A DNA stretch of 36,907 nucleotides from an uncultured Flavobacteriales bacterium (GCA_946478775.1 CAMLDR010000018.1:1-36907); one strand, 5' to 3'. Positions 18,057-26,453 are shown, counted from the first letter of the stretch. The notes: a model not told the origin generated them from the letters alone. Numbers and translations: made by a program.

Positions 18057-19469
18057 ATGAATTACCTGATTTGCATACTATTTACGCTTTCTTCATTTTT
18101 TTGTTTTTCCCAGGCAAGAAATGTAAAGACAAAAATTGAGGCTGAAAACATTTTTGAGCTTTCAATCATCCAGGTTTATCCGGATTCTTTTCCAACGGTA
18201 TCTGTTGTTTTTCAAGCGAAGAACCAATATGGAAAACCACTCTGGCTCTTAAAGAAACACGAATTGACAATCACCGAAAATGGGGTTCCGGGCAAAATTT
18301 TAAGATTGATAAACATCAGCAAAAATAAGCCGCTCAATATCGGTTTAGTATTTGATCATTCCGGATCTATGTTTGAAAATCCGGAGATTCCTTATGACAA
18401 GATGATGGAAATCAGTGAGCGGTATTACATGGGAGAACCCATTCCGTCCGACTATGTATCCTCGCTTGATTATGCAAAAGAAGGTGTAATCCAATTCCTT
18501 ACGAACACCGGAAACTCTGAAGACTCCATCTTATTCGTTGGCTTTTCAGAAGTTGTAGACAAGGTGTTTCCCCTATCAAACAACTACGCTAAAATCCGTT
18601 CCTTTATAGCAGGAATTGAGCCAACGGGTGCTACTGCATTTTATGATGCCATTTATGCAACTATTGACAGCCTGATAGTACATTCCTCCAATTCCGCAAT
18701 CATTGCAATGACAGATGGAATGGATAATTCATCCACGCATACTTACGAAGAAGTTATTGCTCACGCGAGAAAAAACAACATTCCTATTTACATTATCGGA
18801 TTGGGAAGCATCGACAAAGCATCCCTGAAAAAGATGGCCCGGAAAACGGATGGCTTCTTTTATCAAACCAACGATCCCAATAAATTGAAAGAGATTTACG
18901 CAAGTATCAAAGGTCAGCTCAAATCAATTTACCAGGTAGATTATACTTCAGCTTGTACGGATTTTGATACCGATGAACGAACGATCAGGTTTTCATTTGA
19001 AAACGATACCCTGACTTTCATCCCTCATTCTGAAAGATATAATCTGCCTAAGGAAGCTCAGGAATATTTAAAAGAACAAGAAGAAATCAGATTGAATAAG
19101 CTCGACAAAGAGGAACAGGAAAGAGCGAATTTATATTGGATGATTGGAGGTGGTTTCGGGATAGCACTCCTGGGTTTTTCGGGTTTCATCGTTTATAAAA
19201 AGCGAAAAAAAGAAGAAATCATACTGGAGAATGTATTTCCTAATCCATTTGAATCAGAAGTAACCATCCAATATATCCTTCCTGCGAAAGTTGAAAATCC
19301 ACAATTGATTATTTACCACATTAGCGGAGAGTTAATGAACACTTTCGAACTTGACCGGAACTCGAACGAACTGAAAACAGACTTAAGTCATTTAATGAGG
19401 GGTGTCTATATTTTCAAGATAGATAGTGGCCAAAACACTTCCAACAAATTGAAAGCAGTAAGAAATTAA
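18057..19469 (+). CDS. VWA-domain membrane protein with a terminal T9SS-like sorting region
   Basis: The 470-residue product has a signal peptide (about 1-19, ending CFSQ), a beta-rich segment (about 35-90) and a von Willebrand factor A domain (about 93-290) with a complete metal-ion site: D100, S102 and S104 in DHSGS, T193 and D220. A charged helix (about 330-357) leads into one membrane helix (about 359-380) followed by KKRKKEE. After that, residues about 389-470 look like a T9SS type A sorting domain (ENVFPNPFES, YHISGELMNTF, GVYIFKI, KAVRN end). This is odd, because by the positive-inside rule the sorting region would be in the cytoplasm, where T9SS could not use it. Either the membrane helix passes through Sec or the terminal domain has another use. 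VWA domains usually bind partner proteins; the partner is unknown. Confidence 0.88.
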   Translation: MNYLICILFTLSSFFCFSQARNVKTKIEAENIFELSIIQVYPDSFPTVSVVFQAKNQYGKPLWLLKKHELTITENGVPGKILRLINISKNKPLNIGLVFDHSGSMFENPEIPYDKMMEISERYYMGEPIPSDYVSSLDYAKEGVIQFLTNTGNSEDSILFVGFSEVVDKVFPLSNNYAKIRSFIAGIEPTGATAFYDAIYATIDSLIVHSSNSAIIAMTDGMDNSSTHTYEEVIAHARKNNIPIYIIGLGSIDKASLKKMARKTDGFFYQTNDPNKLKEIYASIKGQLKSIYQVDYTSACTDFDTDERTIRFSFENDTLTFIPHSERYNLPKEAQEYLKEQEEIRLNKLDKEEQERANLYWMIGGGFGIALLGFSGFIVYKKRKKEEIILENVFPNPFESEVTIQYILPAKVENPQLIIYHISGELMNTFELDRNSNELKTDLSHLMRGVYIFKIDSGQNTSNKLKAVRN

Positions 19470-19506
19470 TCGAAGTATTGATCATGCTATTTACAGTAAA
19501 TTCTGC

Positions 19507-19514
19507 TACCTTCA
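19507..19514 (+). promoter_or_regulatory. Possible -7 box for the Cys-rich lipoprotein gene
   Basis: TACCTTCA, close to TAnnTTTG, sits 16 bases upstream of the ATG at 19531. Confidence 0.35.
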
Positions 19515-19530
19515 CTTAAAATTCTGAGTT

Positions 19531-20001
19531 ATGAAATTCCTTTTCTTCATTGCACTTTCAGCTTCCATCCTATTCGGCTGCAATACCACCAAACCGACAG
19601 CTTCTGATAATCAGATCATCAGTGTAACTCACGGAACAAATTTCGGGCATTGCAGAGGATATTGCAGAAAAGAAGTGGTTTTCGGGGAAAAACAGATCAA
19701 TTACATGGAGTCCAGCGTGGATTCGGATAAAAATGCTCCAAAAGAGGAAAGTTTTGAAATTTCTGACACTAAATGGAAAAGCATTACAGACAAAATCGAT
19801 TGGAATACGTTCAAAAGTCTGGAAGAAAGTTACGGCTGTCCGGATTGTGCAGACGGCGGTTCGGAATACATTGAGATCAAAACTGCCGGCGGCACCAAAC
19901 GCGTAACGATTGAATTCAATAAAGAAGCTTCGCAATTGGAGCCTTTGCTAACGGAACTGCGCACTCAGCGAAAAGCATTATTGAAGAAAGATTCGGAATA
20001 A
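19531..20001 (+). CDS. Cys-rich lipoprotein, function unknown
   Basis: The 156-residue product is a lipoprotein: a hydrophobic signal followed by the lipobox LFGC with lipid-bearing C17. The mature part has two close Cys pairs, C41/C45 in GHCRGYCRKE and C103/C106 in YGCPDCADGG, which could bind a metal or form disulfides. The middle (about 75-100) contains a WKSITDKIDWNTFKSLE helix, and the strand EYIEIKTAGGTKRVTIEF follows. The early HCRGYC segment loosely resembles the start of DUF6438-type lipoproteins, but I would not assign the family. The C-terminal helix ends in RKALLKKDSE. It is probably attached to the outer or inner membrane on the periplasmic side. It sits between two VWA genes without obvious coupling to either. 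Confidence 0.8.
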   Translation: MKFLFFIALSASILFGCNTTKPTASDNQIISVTHGTNFGHCRGYCRKEVVFGEKQINYMESSVDSDKNAPKEESFEISDTKWKSITDKIDWNTFKSLEESYGCPDCADGGSEYIEIKTAGGTKRVTIEFNKEASQLEPLLTELRTQRKALLKKDSE

Positions 20002-20030
20002 GAGCCAGTGATAGGTGGTGAAACTAACCG

Positions 20031-20050
20031 GGATCAGTCATAACTGATCC
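20031..20050. other. Perfect hairpin between the lipoprotein and VWA genes
   Basis: GGATCAGT at 20031-20038 pairs with ACTGATCC at 20043-20050 around a CATA loop. No T-run follows directly, so it may be a weak terminator or a protein-binding palindrome. Confidence 0.45.
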
Positions 20051-20124
20051 TTACATACCCCATTCTTTTTCATTCGTTTTGAACCAAACAACAACATCGT
20101 TGTATTCCTTCAAAACGCCAAAGT

Positions 20125-21249
20125 ATGAAATCGATCCTTATTACACTTGTTAGCTTGGCAGCCGGAATTCAATTCGCACAAGCACAGCCGCTTCATCCGA
20201 GCGATGAGGCCCGTAAAATCCAAATCGCTATCCTGTTCGATACCTCCGGAAGTATGGAAGGTCTGATCGAACAAGCCAAATCCACGATCTGGAAAATTGT
20301 CAATATGGCTTCCAAAATGTCGGACAAAGGAAAAGCACCCCAACTGGAAATAGCCTTGTACGATTATGGAAACGACGAGATCAAAACTCCTAACTGGATC
20401 CGTAAGCGCACTGAACTCATTGCTGACTTAGATTCTATCTCCGGACAACTATTTTCACTTCGAACAAACGGCGGATCAGAATACTGTGCCGCAGTCATCG
20501 AATCTTCTATGAATGATTTGAAATGGTCTCCCAATCCAACGGACCTTCGCCTTATTTACATTGCCGGAAACGAACCTTTCAACCAGGGACCGATTGATTA
20601 CAAGAAAATTTTGAAGATCGCAGCAGAAAAAGACATTATCGTCAACACGATTTATTGCGGACCTTATGATCAGGGAGTGAAAGAATTTTGGTACGACGGG
20701 GCTCTTCAAACCCAAGGTTCTTATTTCAATATTAACTCGAATGAAGAGATCCGGCACATTGATACCCCTTACGACAAAGAGATTATCTCTGTGAACGATT
20801 CTTTAAACAAAACGTATATCGGTTACGGAAAAACCGGAGTTTACCGTGCAAGCAAACAAGCAGAGGAAGATCAGAATGCCAGTTCAAAAGGATACGCTGT
20901 TATGAGTGAGCGCGCTGAAGCAAAATCCAAATCGAATTACAAGAACGCCAGCTGGGATTTGGTAGATGGTTTGGACCAGGGAGTGAACCTCGACAGTATC
21001 CGAGTGGAAGACCTGCCGGCTGAATTGAAAGGAAAATCCAAAGCCGAACAAACCAAGTATATAGAAACTAAGAAAGCAGATCGAATCAAATACCAAAGTA
21101 AAATCGGAGAGCTTTCCAAAAAACGGGAAGAATATATCGCTGAGGAGCGGAAAAAAATCAGCGAATCGAATGCGAAAAAAGACCTTGGATCAGCAATCAT
21201 TGAATCGTTAGTTGCTACCGCTCAAAAAACGGGATTCACGGTTGAATAA
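20125..21249 (+). CDS. Secreted VWA-domain protein with C-terminal coiled coil
   Basis: The 374-residue product has a signal peptide (about 1-20, ending AQAQ) and a VWA domain (about 31-215) with the metal-ion motif DTSGS (D39, S41, S43). Later segments include EIALYDYGND, LRLIYIAGNEPF and an EFWYDGALQT loop with Trp and Tyr. A linker follows, then a Lys/Glu-rich helix at about 305-355 that probably forms a coiled coil. There is no membrane helix and no T9SS sorting domain, so a soluble periplasmic location is likely. The family is known to me only as VWA domain-containing protein; the partner is unknown. A strong terminator directly follows, so the gene ends its transcript. It is not an obvious paralogue of the upstream VWA protein beyond the shared domain. 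Confidence 0.9.
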   Translation: MKSILITLVSLAAGIQFAQAQPLHPSDEARKIQIAILFDTSGSMEGLIEQAKSTIWKIVNMASKMSDKGKAPQLEIALYDYGNDEIKTPNWIRKRTELIADLDSISGQLFSLRTNGGSEYCAAVIESSMNDLKWSPNPTDLRLIYIAGNEPFNQGPIDYKKILKIAAEKDIIVNTIYCGPYDQGVKEFWYDGALQTQGSYFNINSNEEIRHIDTPYDKEIISVNDSLNKTYIGYGKTGVYRASKQAEEDQNASSKGYAVMSERAEAKSKSNYKNASWDLVDGLDQGVNLDSIRVEDLPAELKGKSKAEQTKYIETKKADRIKYQSKIGELSKKREEYIAEERKKISESNAKKDLGSAIIESLVATAQKTGFTVE

Positions 21250-21256
21250 GAGGAAG

Positions 21257-21287
21257 ATCCCCTGAGTAATATCGGGGGATTTTTTTG
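21257..21287 (+). terminator. Rho-independent terminator after the secreted VWA gene
   Basis: ATCCCC (21257-21262) pairs with GGGGAT (21275-21280) and is followed by seven T residues. Confidence 0.85.
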
Positions 21288-21434
21288 TTTCCCACAGAGG
21301 AACACAAAAGAACACGGATGTATATTGCTTACTAAAATATTTCTCAAATGACTTTTCCCTTTTGTTCTGGTAATGTCATATTAAATTCTACAACAAGTTT
21401 AACCTCTGTGTTCATCCTTGCCCGTTCGTGGGAA
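21288..21434. repeat. Intergenic inverted repeat pair, CACAGAGGAACAC family
   Basis: The left arm (21288-21320) reads TTTCCCACAGAGGAACAC and on to GGATG; the right arm (21401-21434), read on the other strand, begins TTTCCCAC and contains GGATGAACACAGAGG. The arms share TTTCCCAC, GGATG and ACAGAGG in a different order, and 80 bases separate them. It fills the spacer between a terminator and the next promoter. Confidence 0.6.
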
Positions 21435-21469
21435 AAATTAAGAATCGGTATCAATTGTGAATGATTCCC

Positions 21470-21477
21470 TATCTTTA
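21470..21477 (+). promoter_or_regulatory. Possible -7 box for the DUF1905 gene
   Basis: TATCTTTA lies 18 bases before the ATG at 21496, one base off TAnnTTTG. It supports that ATG over the upstream GTG at 21457, which would put the box inside the coding region. Confidence 0.4.
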
Positions 21478-21495
21478 TCATTCCAAGAATACCCC

Positions 21496-22005
21496 ATGAT
21501 TGAATTTGAAACCGACGTCAAAGCACTCGATTATTTAAACTATTGGTTCGTAGAAATTACCCCGGATATCCTGGCACAGCTTCCCGGCAGAAAAGAAAAA
21601 GGTGATTTCAATCAGCGTCTGATCATTACATTGGATTCCAAAGTGCAATGGCAGGCGGGAATTTTAGCATTGGGTGAAGGGAGTGGATTGATTACGGTTC
21701 AAAAAGACCGCTTGAAAAAGCTCGGAAAGACTTTAGGGGATTTCGTTACCGTTCAGTTGGAAAAAGACGAATCGGAATTCGGTGTTCCTGTTGCCGAAGA
21801 AATCAGGGAATACTGGATCCAGGTCCCTGAATCAAAAGACCGTTTCGACGCACTGAACCCTGCCATGAAACGATATATTCTGAATCATGTTTCCACTGCA
21901 AAATCGAATGAGAAACGATCGGAAAGAACCCACCTCCTGTTATCAAACCTCCTTTTAGCCCCCCAAGGAAAAGAAACATTTCGGTTTCTTCTGGGAAAAG
22001 ATTAG
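21496..22005 (+). CDS. DUF1905/YdeI-like protein
   Basis: The 169-residue product has an N-terminal DUF1905-like beta domain (about 1-95: WFVEITPDILAQLPG, then a GSGLITVQKDRLKKLGKTLGD segment resembling the family's lRk.lg...GD turn and VTVQLEKDES). The C-terminal half is helical with MKRYILNHVSTAKSNEKRSERTHLLLSNL, reminiscent of the YdeI/OmpD-associated tail. The family is common in Bacteroidota and is annotated as bacteriocin-protection or OmpD-associated; the true function is not established. It is cytoplasmic, with no signal peptide. I chose the ATG at 21496 because a promoter-like box lies just before it. The cysteine desulfurase gene follows after 44 bases with its own promoter-like box. 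Confidence 0.72.
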   Translation: MIEFETDVKALDYLNYWFVEITPDILAQLPGRKEKGDFNQRLIITLDSKVQWQAGILALGEGSGLITVQKDRLKKLGKTLGDFVTVQLEKDESEFGVPVAEEIREYWIQVPESKDRFDALNPAMKRYILNHVSTAKSNEKRSERTHLLLSNLLLAPQGKETFRFLLGKD

Positions 22006-22028
22006 TTCTTTTCTTCCTTTGAATCTAT

Positions 22029-22036
22029 TAAATTTG
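22029..22036 (+). promoter_or_regulatory. Likely -7 box for the cysteine desulfurase gene
   Basis: TAAATTTG matches TAnnTTTG exactly and lies 13 bases upstream of the ATG at 22050. Confidence 0.45.
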
Positions 22037-22049
22037 TAGAAAAAAATCG

Positions 22050-23189
22050 ATGCGAGTATATTTAGACAATGCTGCAACTACGCCACTTGCGAAAGAAGTT
22101 GCTGAAGCGATGATCCCTGTTTTACAAAATGAATTCGGAAATCCTTCTTCTACGCATTTCTACGGTCGACAGACCAAAGCATTGATCGAGACTTCCCGCC
22201 GATCGATTGCAAAGCAATTAAACTGCTCTCCCAACGAATTGATCTTTACTTCAGGTGGAACAGAAGCAGATAATATCGCATTGAATACTGCTGTTTATCA
22301 ATTGGGAGTAAAACGGATCATTTCCACCACCATTGAACATCACGCAGTTTGTCATACCATTCAACATTTAGCGGAAAGAGAAAATACCGAAGCCTGCTGG
22401 TTGACGGTTGACTCCAAAGGAAACATCGATTTAAAGGAGTTGGAAGCTTATTTGAAAGATGAAAAACCAACACTGGTTTCACTGATGCATGCCAATAACG
22501 AGATCGGAACGCTGACACCGATTGAAAAAATAAGTGCACTTTGCAAAAAATACAATGCTTACTTTCATACCGATACGGTTCAGACTATGGGACATTATGC
22601 CTTTGATCTGAACGCATTGGGGATCGACTTTGTAACCTGTGCAGCACATAAATTCCACGGACCGAAAGGAATTGGATTTTTGTATGCGAACAAACGCATC
22701 AAGACAGATATTTTGATCCACGGAGGTGCCCAGGAAAGAGGACTGCGCGGAGGAACAGAAAACGTATATGGAATCGTTGGGCTTGCAAAAGCAGTGGAAT
22801 TGGCATACAATGGACTGGAAGAACACCAGGCTCATGTTCAGGGGTTGAAAACCTACATGATCGATCGACTGAAATCGACACTTCCGGATGTTACTTTCCA
22901 CGGAGAAACAGATCCGGAAAAAAGCTTGTATACCGTATTAAATGTTTGTCTTCCTGCTACTGAGAAATCGGGAATGCTTTTATTTACACTGGATTTAAAA
23001 GGTGTTGCCTGTTCCGGTGGTTCGGCATGCTCGTCTGGTGCTACGAAAGGTTCTCACGTACTGGAAGGAATCCAGGCGGATAATTCACGTCCGAATGCCC
23101 GATTCTCTTTTTCCAGATATACTACCAAAGAAGAAATCGATTTCGCTATTGAACAGCTTGAAGCTATCTACGAGAAAGTTTTGGTTTAG
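22050..23189 (+). CDS. Cysteine desulfurase (NifS/IscS-like, class V aminotransferase)
   Basis: The 379-residue product is a pyridoxal-phosphate enzyme that removes sulfur from cysteine as a persulfide for Fe-S clusters, tRNA thiolation or other cofactors. The PLP lysine is K201 in CAAHKFHGPKG; cofactor contacts include the EHHAV region (H97), D175 and Q178 in FHTDTVQ. The catalytic Cys is C327 in SGGSACSSG, on the loop typical of the NifS/IscS group. Length matches the family. There is no iscU, iscA or suf gene beside it, so the sulfur acceptor is unclear. The neighbours are a DUF1905 gene upstream and a secreted serine hydrolase downstream, each apparently separate. Confidence 0.95.
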   Translation: MRVYLDNAATTPLAKEVAEAMIPVLQNEFGNPSSTHFYGRQTKALIETSRRSIAKQLNCSPNELIFTSGGTEADNIALNTAVYQLGVKRIISTTIEHHAVCHTIQHLAERENTEACWLTVDSKGNIDLKELEAYLKDEKPTLVSLMHANNEIGTLTPIEKISALCKKYNAYFHTDTVQTMGHYAFDLNALGIDFVTCAAHKFHGPKGIGFLYANKRIKTDILIHGGAQERGLRGGTENVYGIVGLAKAVELAYNGLEEHQAHVQGLKTYMIDRLKSTLPDVTFHGETDPEKSLYTVLNVCLPATEKSGMLLFTLDLKGVACSGGSACSSGATKGSHVLEGIQADNSRPNARFSFSRYTTKEEIDFAIEQLEAIYEKVLV

Positions 23190-23306
23190 TAACCCGTTTT
23201 TTTCATCTTTGTCATTGAGTTAATCTGTTTAAACTCAAAATATAAGTTGCTTTAAACTTTTTTGCTTTTTGAGCATCTTAACCGAAAACATGCAACAAAC
23301 TACGCT

Positions 23307-24593
23307 ATGAAACAACTGACATTCCTGCTTTTTTCAATCATTGGATTGACCAATCTAAATGCGCAAACGTATTTTCCTCCATTAGCCGGAAATACCTGGT
23401 CCGTAACAGATCCCGCAACCTTGGGCTGGTGCACCGATTCCATTACTAAAATGTATGACTGGCTGGAAAACACCGATTCCAAAGCATTCATTGTATTGAA
23501 AGACGGGAAGATCGTGCTTGAAAAATACTTCGGCACTTTTACTGCAGATAGTTTTTACGTATGGAACTCAGCCGGAAAGACTTTAACAGCCTATGCTGTG
23601 GGTATTGCACAACATGAAGGATTCCTCGACATTGATTATCCCACAAGTGATTACCTGGGAATCGGCTGGACGAGCCTGACAATTCCCCAGGAAAATGCCA
23701 TTACCATTCGCCATCAATTGAGCATGACAACCGGTTTGGACGATGGGGTTGCAGACATTCACTGCACAGATCCGGCATGTTTGGTCTACCTGGCAGCTCC
23801 CGGAACCAGATGGGCGTACCACAATGGCCCGTATACTTTGCTCGATTCAGTGATCGAATCTGCTACCGGAATGACACTGAATGCATGGGTTAATCAAAAG
23901 ATTTCTTCCAAAATCGGGTTAACAGGTCTTTACCTTCAATTGGGATACAATAACGTCTTTGCATCCAGAGCGCGTGGAATGGCACGGTTCGGTTTATTGC
24001 TTTCACAAGATGGCTACTGGGATGCTACGGCTGTTCTTCCGGATGTGACTTACCTGAATGAAATGCGTAACAGCAGCCAGAGTCTGAATAACTCCTATGG
24101 CTATCTGACCTGGCTGAACGGAAAATCTTCCTTCATGCTTCCCCAATCTCAATTCGTTTTCCCGGGCGAACTTTGCCCGAATGCGCCTGCAGATATGTAC
24201 GCTGCTGAAGGAAAGAACGGACAGATCATCAATGTAGTTCCTTCGGAAGGACTGGTTTTGGTAAGAATGGGAAGTACAATGGGAAATAGTCTGGTTGGAA
24301 CGCAATACAACGATACCATCTGGCAGTACATGAACCGGTTAACCTGCGTTGCAGGAATAACTAATCAGGAACTGGAACAAATCCGTATTTCACCCAATCC
24401 TACCAATGACCTGATCCAACTTTCTGACCTCATGGGGGACGAAATAATTGAACTAAAAAATAAGCTGGGGCAATCCATTCCCTTTCAACAAATTGGAAAT
24501 GAAATCTCATTGAAAAATTTACAATCCGGAGTTTATTTCCTCACAATCCGTAAAGAAAATCACACAAAAACTTTCCGGGTGGTGCGCAATTAG
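23307..24593 (+). CDS. Secreted serine hydrolase (beta-lactamase class C fold) with T9SS sorting domain
   Basis: The 428-residue product has a signal peptide (about 1-20, ending LNAQ) and a beta-lactamase/transpeptidase-like domain (about 40-340). The nucleophile is the Ser of the S-x-x-K motif in WNSAGKTL (S88, K91), and the Tyr-x-Asn motif is YHN (Y171, N173) in WAYHNGPYTLLD. The third usual motif, near the C-terminal side of the domain, is less clear (AAEGKNGQ is a candidate). A T9SS type A sorting domain closes the protein (ISPNPTND, SGVYFLTIRK, FRVVRN). This class ranges from peptidases to esterases; the substrate is not predictable. I chose the ATG at 23307 because it opens a clean signal peptide; a TTG at 23262 would add an unsupported extension. 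Confidence 0.92.
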   Translation: MKQLTFLLFSIIGLTNLNAQTYFPPLAGNTWSVTDPATLGWCTDSITKMYDWLENTDSKAFIVLKDGKIVLEKYFGTFTADSFYVWNSAGKTLTAYAVGIAQHEGFLDIDYPTSDYLGIGWTSLTIPQENAITIRHQLSMTTGLDDGVADIHCTDPACLVYLAAPGTRWAYHNGPYTLLDSVIESATGMTLNAWVNQKISSKIGLTGLYLQLGYNNVFASRARGMARFGLLLSQDGYWDATAVLPDVTYLNEMRNSSQSLNNSYGYLTWLNGKSSFMLPQSQFVFPGELCPNAPADMYAAEGKNGQIINVVPSEGLVLVRMGSTMGNSLVGTQYNDTIWQYMNRLTCVAGITNQELEQIRISPNPTNDLIQLSDLMGDEIIELKNKLGQSIPFQQIGNEISLKNLQSGVYFLTIRKENHTKTFRVVRN

Positions 24594-24618
24594 TGAAAAA
24601 ATGCACTAAATTTATCGG

Positions 24619-25758
24619 ATGTCCGATACGAAAAGACATATTCTAATTATGAGTTCCTGGTTTCCAACACGCGTAGATCCGTATGCTGGAAATTTCGTTG
24701 AGCGCTTTGCACATTTGCTTTCGGACACTTATGAAGTCACCGTGCTTCATACGATGGGCGATAAAAACTGCAGTTCTGTAGAAGTAGATGACACGCAAAC
24801 AGGCAACCTGCGCATTATCCGGATTTATCATCACATTTCCAAAAACAGGTTCCTCCATTGGTGGCTTCAGCGAAAAGCACTTAGAAAAGGGCTTTCCATG
24901 CTTGATCACATTGATCTGATCTTTGCACACGTCTTTCTTCCAAGGGCTATGCAGTTTGCACGTGTACAACGCTATTTTCACGTGCCGTTGATTGTGATGG
25001 AACACGGATCGTATTACCGCAAGAAACTGCTCAAGAGTTTTATTTCACTTCATCAACAGGTGATCAAACGCGGAAGCAGACATACCAGTGAAATTGTTGC
25101 CGTTTCAAACGTATTGAGAACAGACATGAAACCGCTCTTCCCCACCACAAAAATTCAGGTCATTCCAAACTTTGTGGACGAGGATATTTTCACCTTGCGA
25201 GAATCAAATCCCATCAAGCGAAATAAGTTCATTCATATTTCAACACTGGATAAAAACACCAAAAATCCAGGTTTTCTTTTTGATGGTTTTTTAAATGCAT
25301 ACCTGGAATCCGGAAAGAAAATCAGTTTGACTGTTGTTTCGGACCAAAATACCGATGAATGGGAAAGATGGGCAAAACTAAACAGCTGCCGGGAAGCCAT
25401 TCACTTTACAGGTCCTTGTGAATGGGATGAGATCAGCCGGCTTCTAAAGGAACATGACGCGTTGATCCTCACATCGGAATACGAAACCTTTAGTATTGTT
25501 ATTGCTGAAGCATGGTTAACCGGAACCCCTGTCATTTCAACTCCGGTAGGAATTGCTGCGAATATGACCGAAGCTTTGGGCGTTAAGATTGAACACCATA
25601 ATATAGCCGAACTGAAACACGCTATCCTGGACATGATGAACGGGAAATTCCAATTCGATAAAGAATTCCTGCGTTCGTTCGGAATGCAGTTTTCCAAAGA
25701 AAGCGTCAAAAATCAACTTATCGAATTATTTAATAAGCATTTTATCGTATACGAATAA
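24619..25758 (+). CDS. GT4-family glycosyltransferase
   Basis: The 379-residue product is a GT-B fold glycosyltransferase. The N-terminal half has MSSWFPTRVDPYAGNFVERF, as in GT4 enzymes; the C-terminal half has the nucleotide-sugar region, with the E-x7-E pair E289 and E297 in SEYETFSIVIAEAWL and then TGTPVISTPVG. It transfers a sugar from an activated donor to an acceptor, likely a surface polysaccharide or lipid; neither can be identified. It is cytoplasmic or membrane-associated, with no membrane helix. It begins 25 bases after the serine hydrolase gene. It is not in a polysaccharide cluster, so its pathway is open. Confidence 0.93.
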   Translation: MSDTKRHILIMSSWFPTRVDPYAGNFVERFAHLLSDTYEVTVLHTMGDKNCSSVEVDDTQTGNLRIIRIYHHISKNRFLHWWLQRKALRKGLSMLDHIDLIFAHVFLPRAMQFARVQRYFHVPLIVMEHGSYYRKKLLKSFISLHQQVIKRGSRHTSEIVAVSNVLRTDMKPLFPTTKIQVIPNFVDEDIFTLRESNPIKRNKFIHISTLDKNTKNPGFLFDGFLNAYLESGKKISLTVVSDQNTDEWERWAKLNSCREAIHFTGPCEWDEISRLLKEHDALILTSEYETFSIVIAEAWLTGTPVISTPVGIAANMTEALGVKIEHHNIAELKHAILDMMNGKFQFDKEFLRSFGMQFSKESVKNQLIELFNKHFIVYE

Positions 25759-25762
25759 CATA

Positions 25763-25829
25763 CTTCGACTCCGCTCAGTATCCTTTCGTATTGCCTATCT
25801 TATTTAAAGGTGACTGAGCGGAGTCGAAG
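25763..25829. repeat. Long palindromic hairpin element (CTTCGACTCCGCTCAGT family)
   Basis: A perfect 17-bp inverted repeat, CTTCGACTCCGCTCAGT at 25763-25779 and ACTGAGCGGAGTCGAAG at 25813-25829, continues after a 2x2 internal loop into CCTTT/AAAGG, giving 22 base pairs around a 19-base loop. It lies between the glycosyltransferase and the GreA-like gene. It is REP-like in form; no T-run follows. Confidence 0.85.
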
Positions 25830-25853
25830 GCACTTTATGACTGAACTTCCTCT

Positions 25854-26297
25854 ATGGACAAAAAAGCACTTTTCGAACATATTTCATTTATCATTTCTGA
25901 TAAAATTTTCAGCCTGCAGGCAGATATTGCAGATCTCCAAAAAGGAATGTCAGAAGACAGTAAAAGTTCGGCCGGGGACAAATTTGAAACAGCGCGTGAA
26001 ATGGCCCAGCAGGAATTAGGGAAATTAAGCACCCAGCTTAGTGAACAGCAACGCCTGAAAAGTCTCCTTGCAAATCAATCTGCGGATAAAAAAACACAAG
26101 TTGAACTGGGAGCAGTTGTGCAAACAAATAAAGGGCTCTTCTTAGTGGGAATTCCAATAGGAAATAGTTCGTTTGAAGGCAAAACAATTGTTGGAATTGG
26201 TTTGGGAGCTCCGTTAGGTCAACTTCTTTTGAATAAAAAGAAAGCAGATCAGGTGGTATTCAATAATCAGTCCTTTGTGATTGAAGCCATTTATTAA
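25854..26297 (+). CDS. GreA/GreB-like coiled-coil protein
   Basis: The 147-residue product has an N-terminal helical hairpin (about 1-75) with SSAGDKFETAREMAQQEL, a pattern shared with the coiled coil of GreA/GreB transcript-cleavage factors, and a C-terminal beta-rich region (about 82-147: VELGAVVQTNKGLFLVGIPIG, GKTIVGIGLGAPLGQLLLNKKKAD) like the FKBP-like Gre C-terminal domain. In Bacteroidota such proteins are often called 3-oxoacyl-ACP synthase, which the sequence does not support. A cytoplasmic RNA polymerase-binding role is plausible but inferred. A REP-like hairpin lies just upstream, and the ATG is 24 bases past it. Confidence 0.75.
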   Translation: MDKKALFEHISFIISDKIFSLQADIADLQKGMSEDSKSSAGDKFETAREMAQQELGKLSTQLSEQQRLKSLLANQSADKKTQVELGAVVQTNKGLFLVGIPIGNSSFEGKTIVGIGLGAPLGQLLLNKKKADQVVFNNQSFVIEAIY

Positions 26298-26352
26298 AAA
26301 AATCCCACTGGAAAAGCTTATATTTGAGTGCCAGCAAAATCCTTTTAGTCAA

Positions 26353-26372
26353 ATGTTAACTCCATGTTAACT
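26353..26372. promoter_or_regulatory. PHO-box-like direct repeat upstream of the TonB receptor
   Basis: ATGTTAACT occurs twice with a two-base gap, giving an 11-bp period. Read on the minus strand this is TTAACA-N5-TTAACA, the pattern bound by Bacillus PhoP. It lies about 99 bases before the receptor start codon. A related box precedes the next gene. The link to a PhoB-type regulator is inference. Confidence 0.4.
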
Positions 26373-26445
26373 GACTTCATAATTTGTTTACACAAGCCTC
26401 ACAATGCAATAATTTTACACTTAATTTAGAATAATCTGATAGCTG

Positions 26446-26453
26446 TTCCTTTG
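26446..26453 (+). promoter_or_regulatory. Possible -7 box for the TonB receptor gene
   Basis: TTCCTTTG, one base off TAnnTTTG, ends 17 bases before the ATG at 26471. It overlaps the alternative GTG start at 26453, which favours the later ATG. Confidence 0.3.

Noticed and set aside
23262..23306. TTG start for the serine hydrolase
   Set aside because: The extension is charged and His-rich and hides the signal peptide that starts at 23307.
25854..26297. 3-oxoacyl-ACP synthase
   Set aside because: The 147-residue product lacks thiolase-fold length and active-site residues; its pattern is GreA-like.
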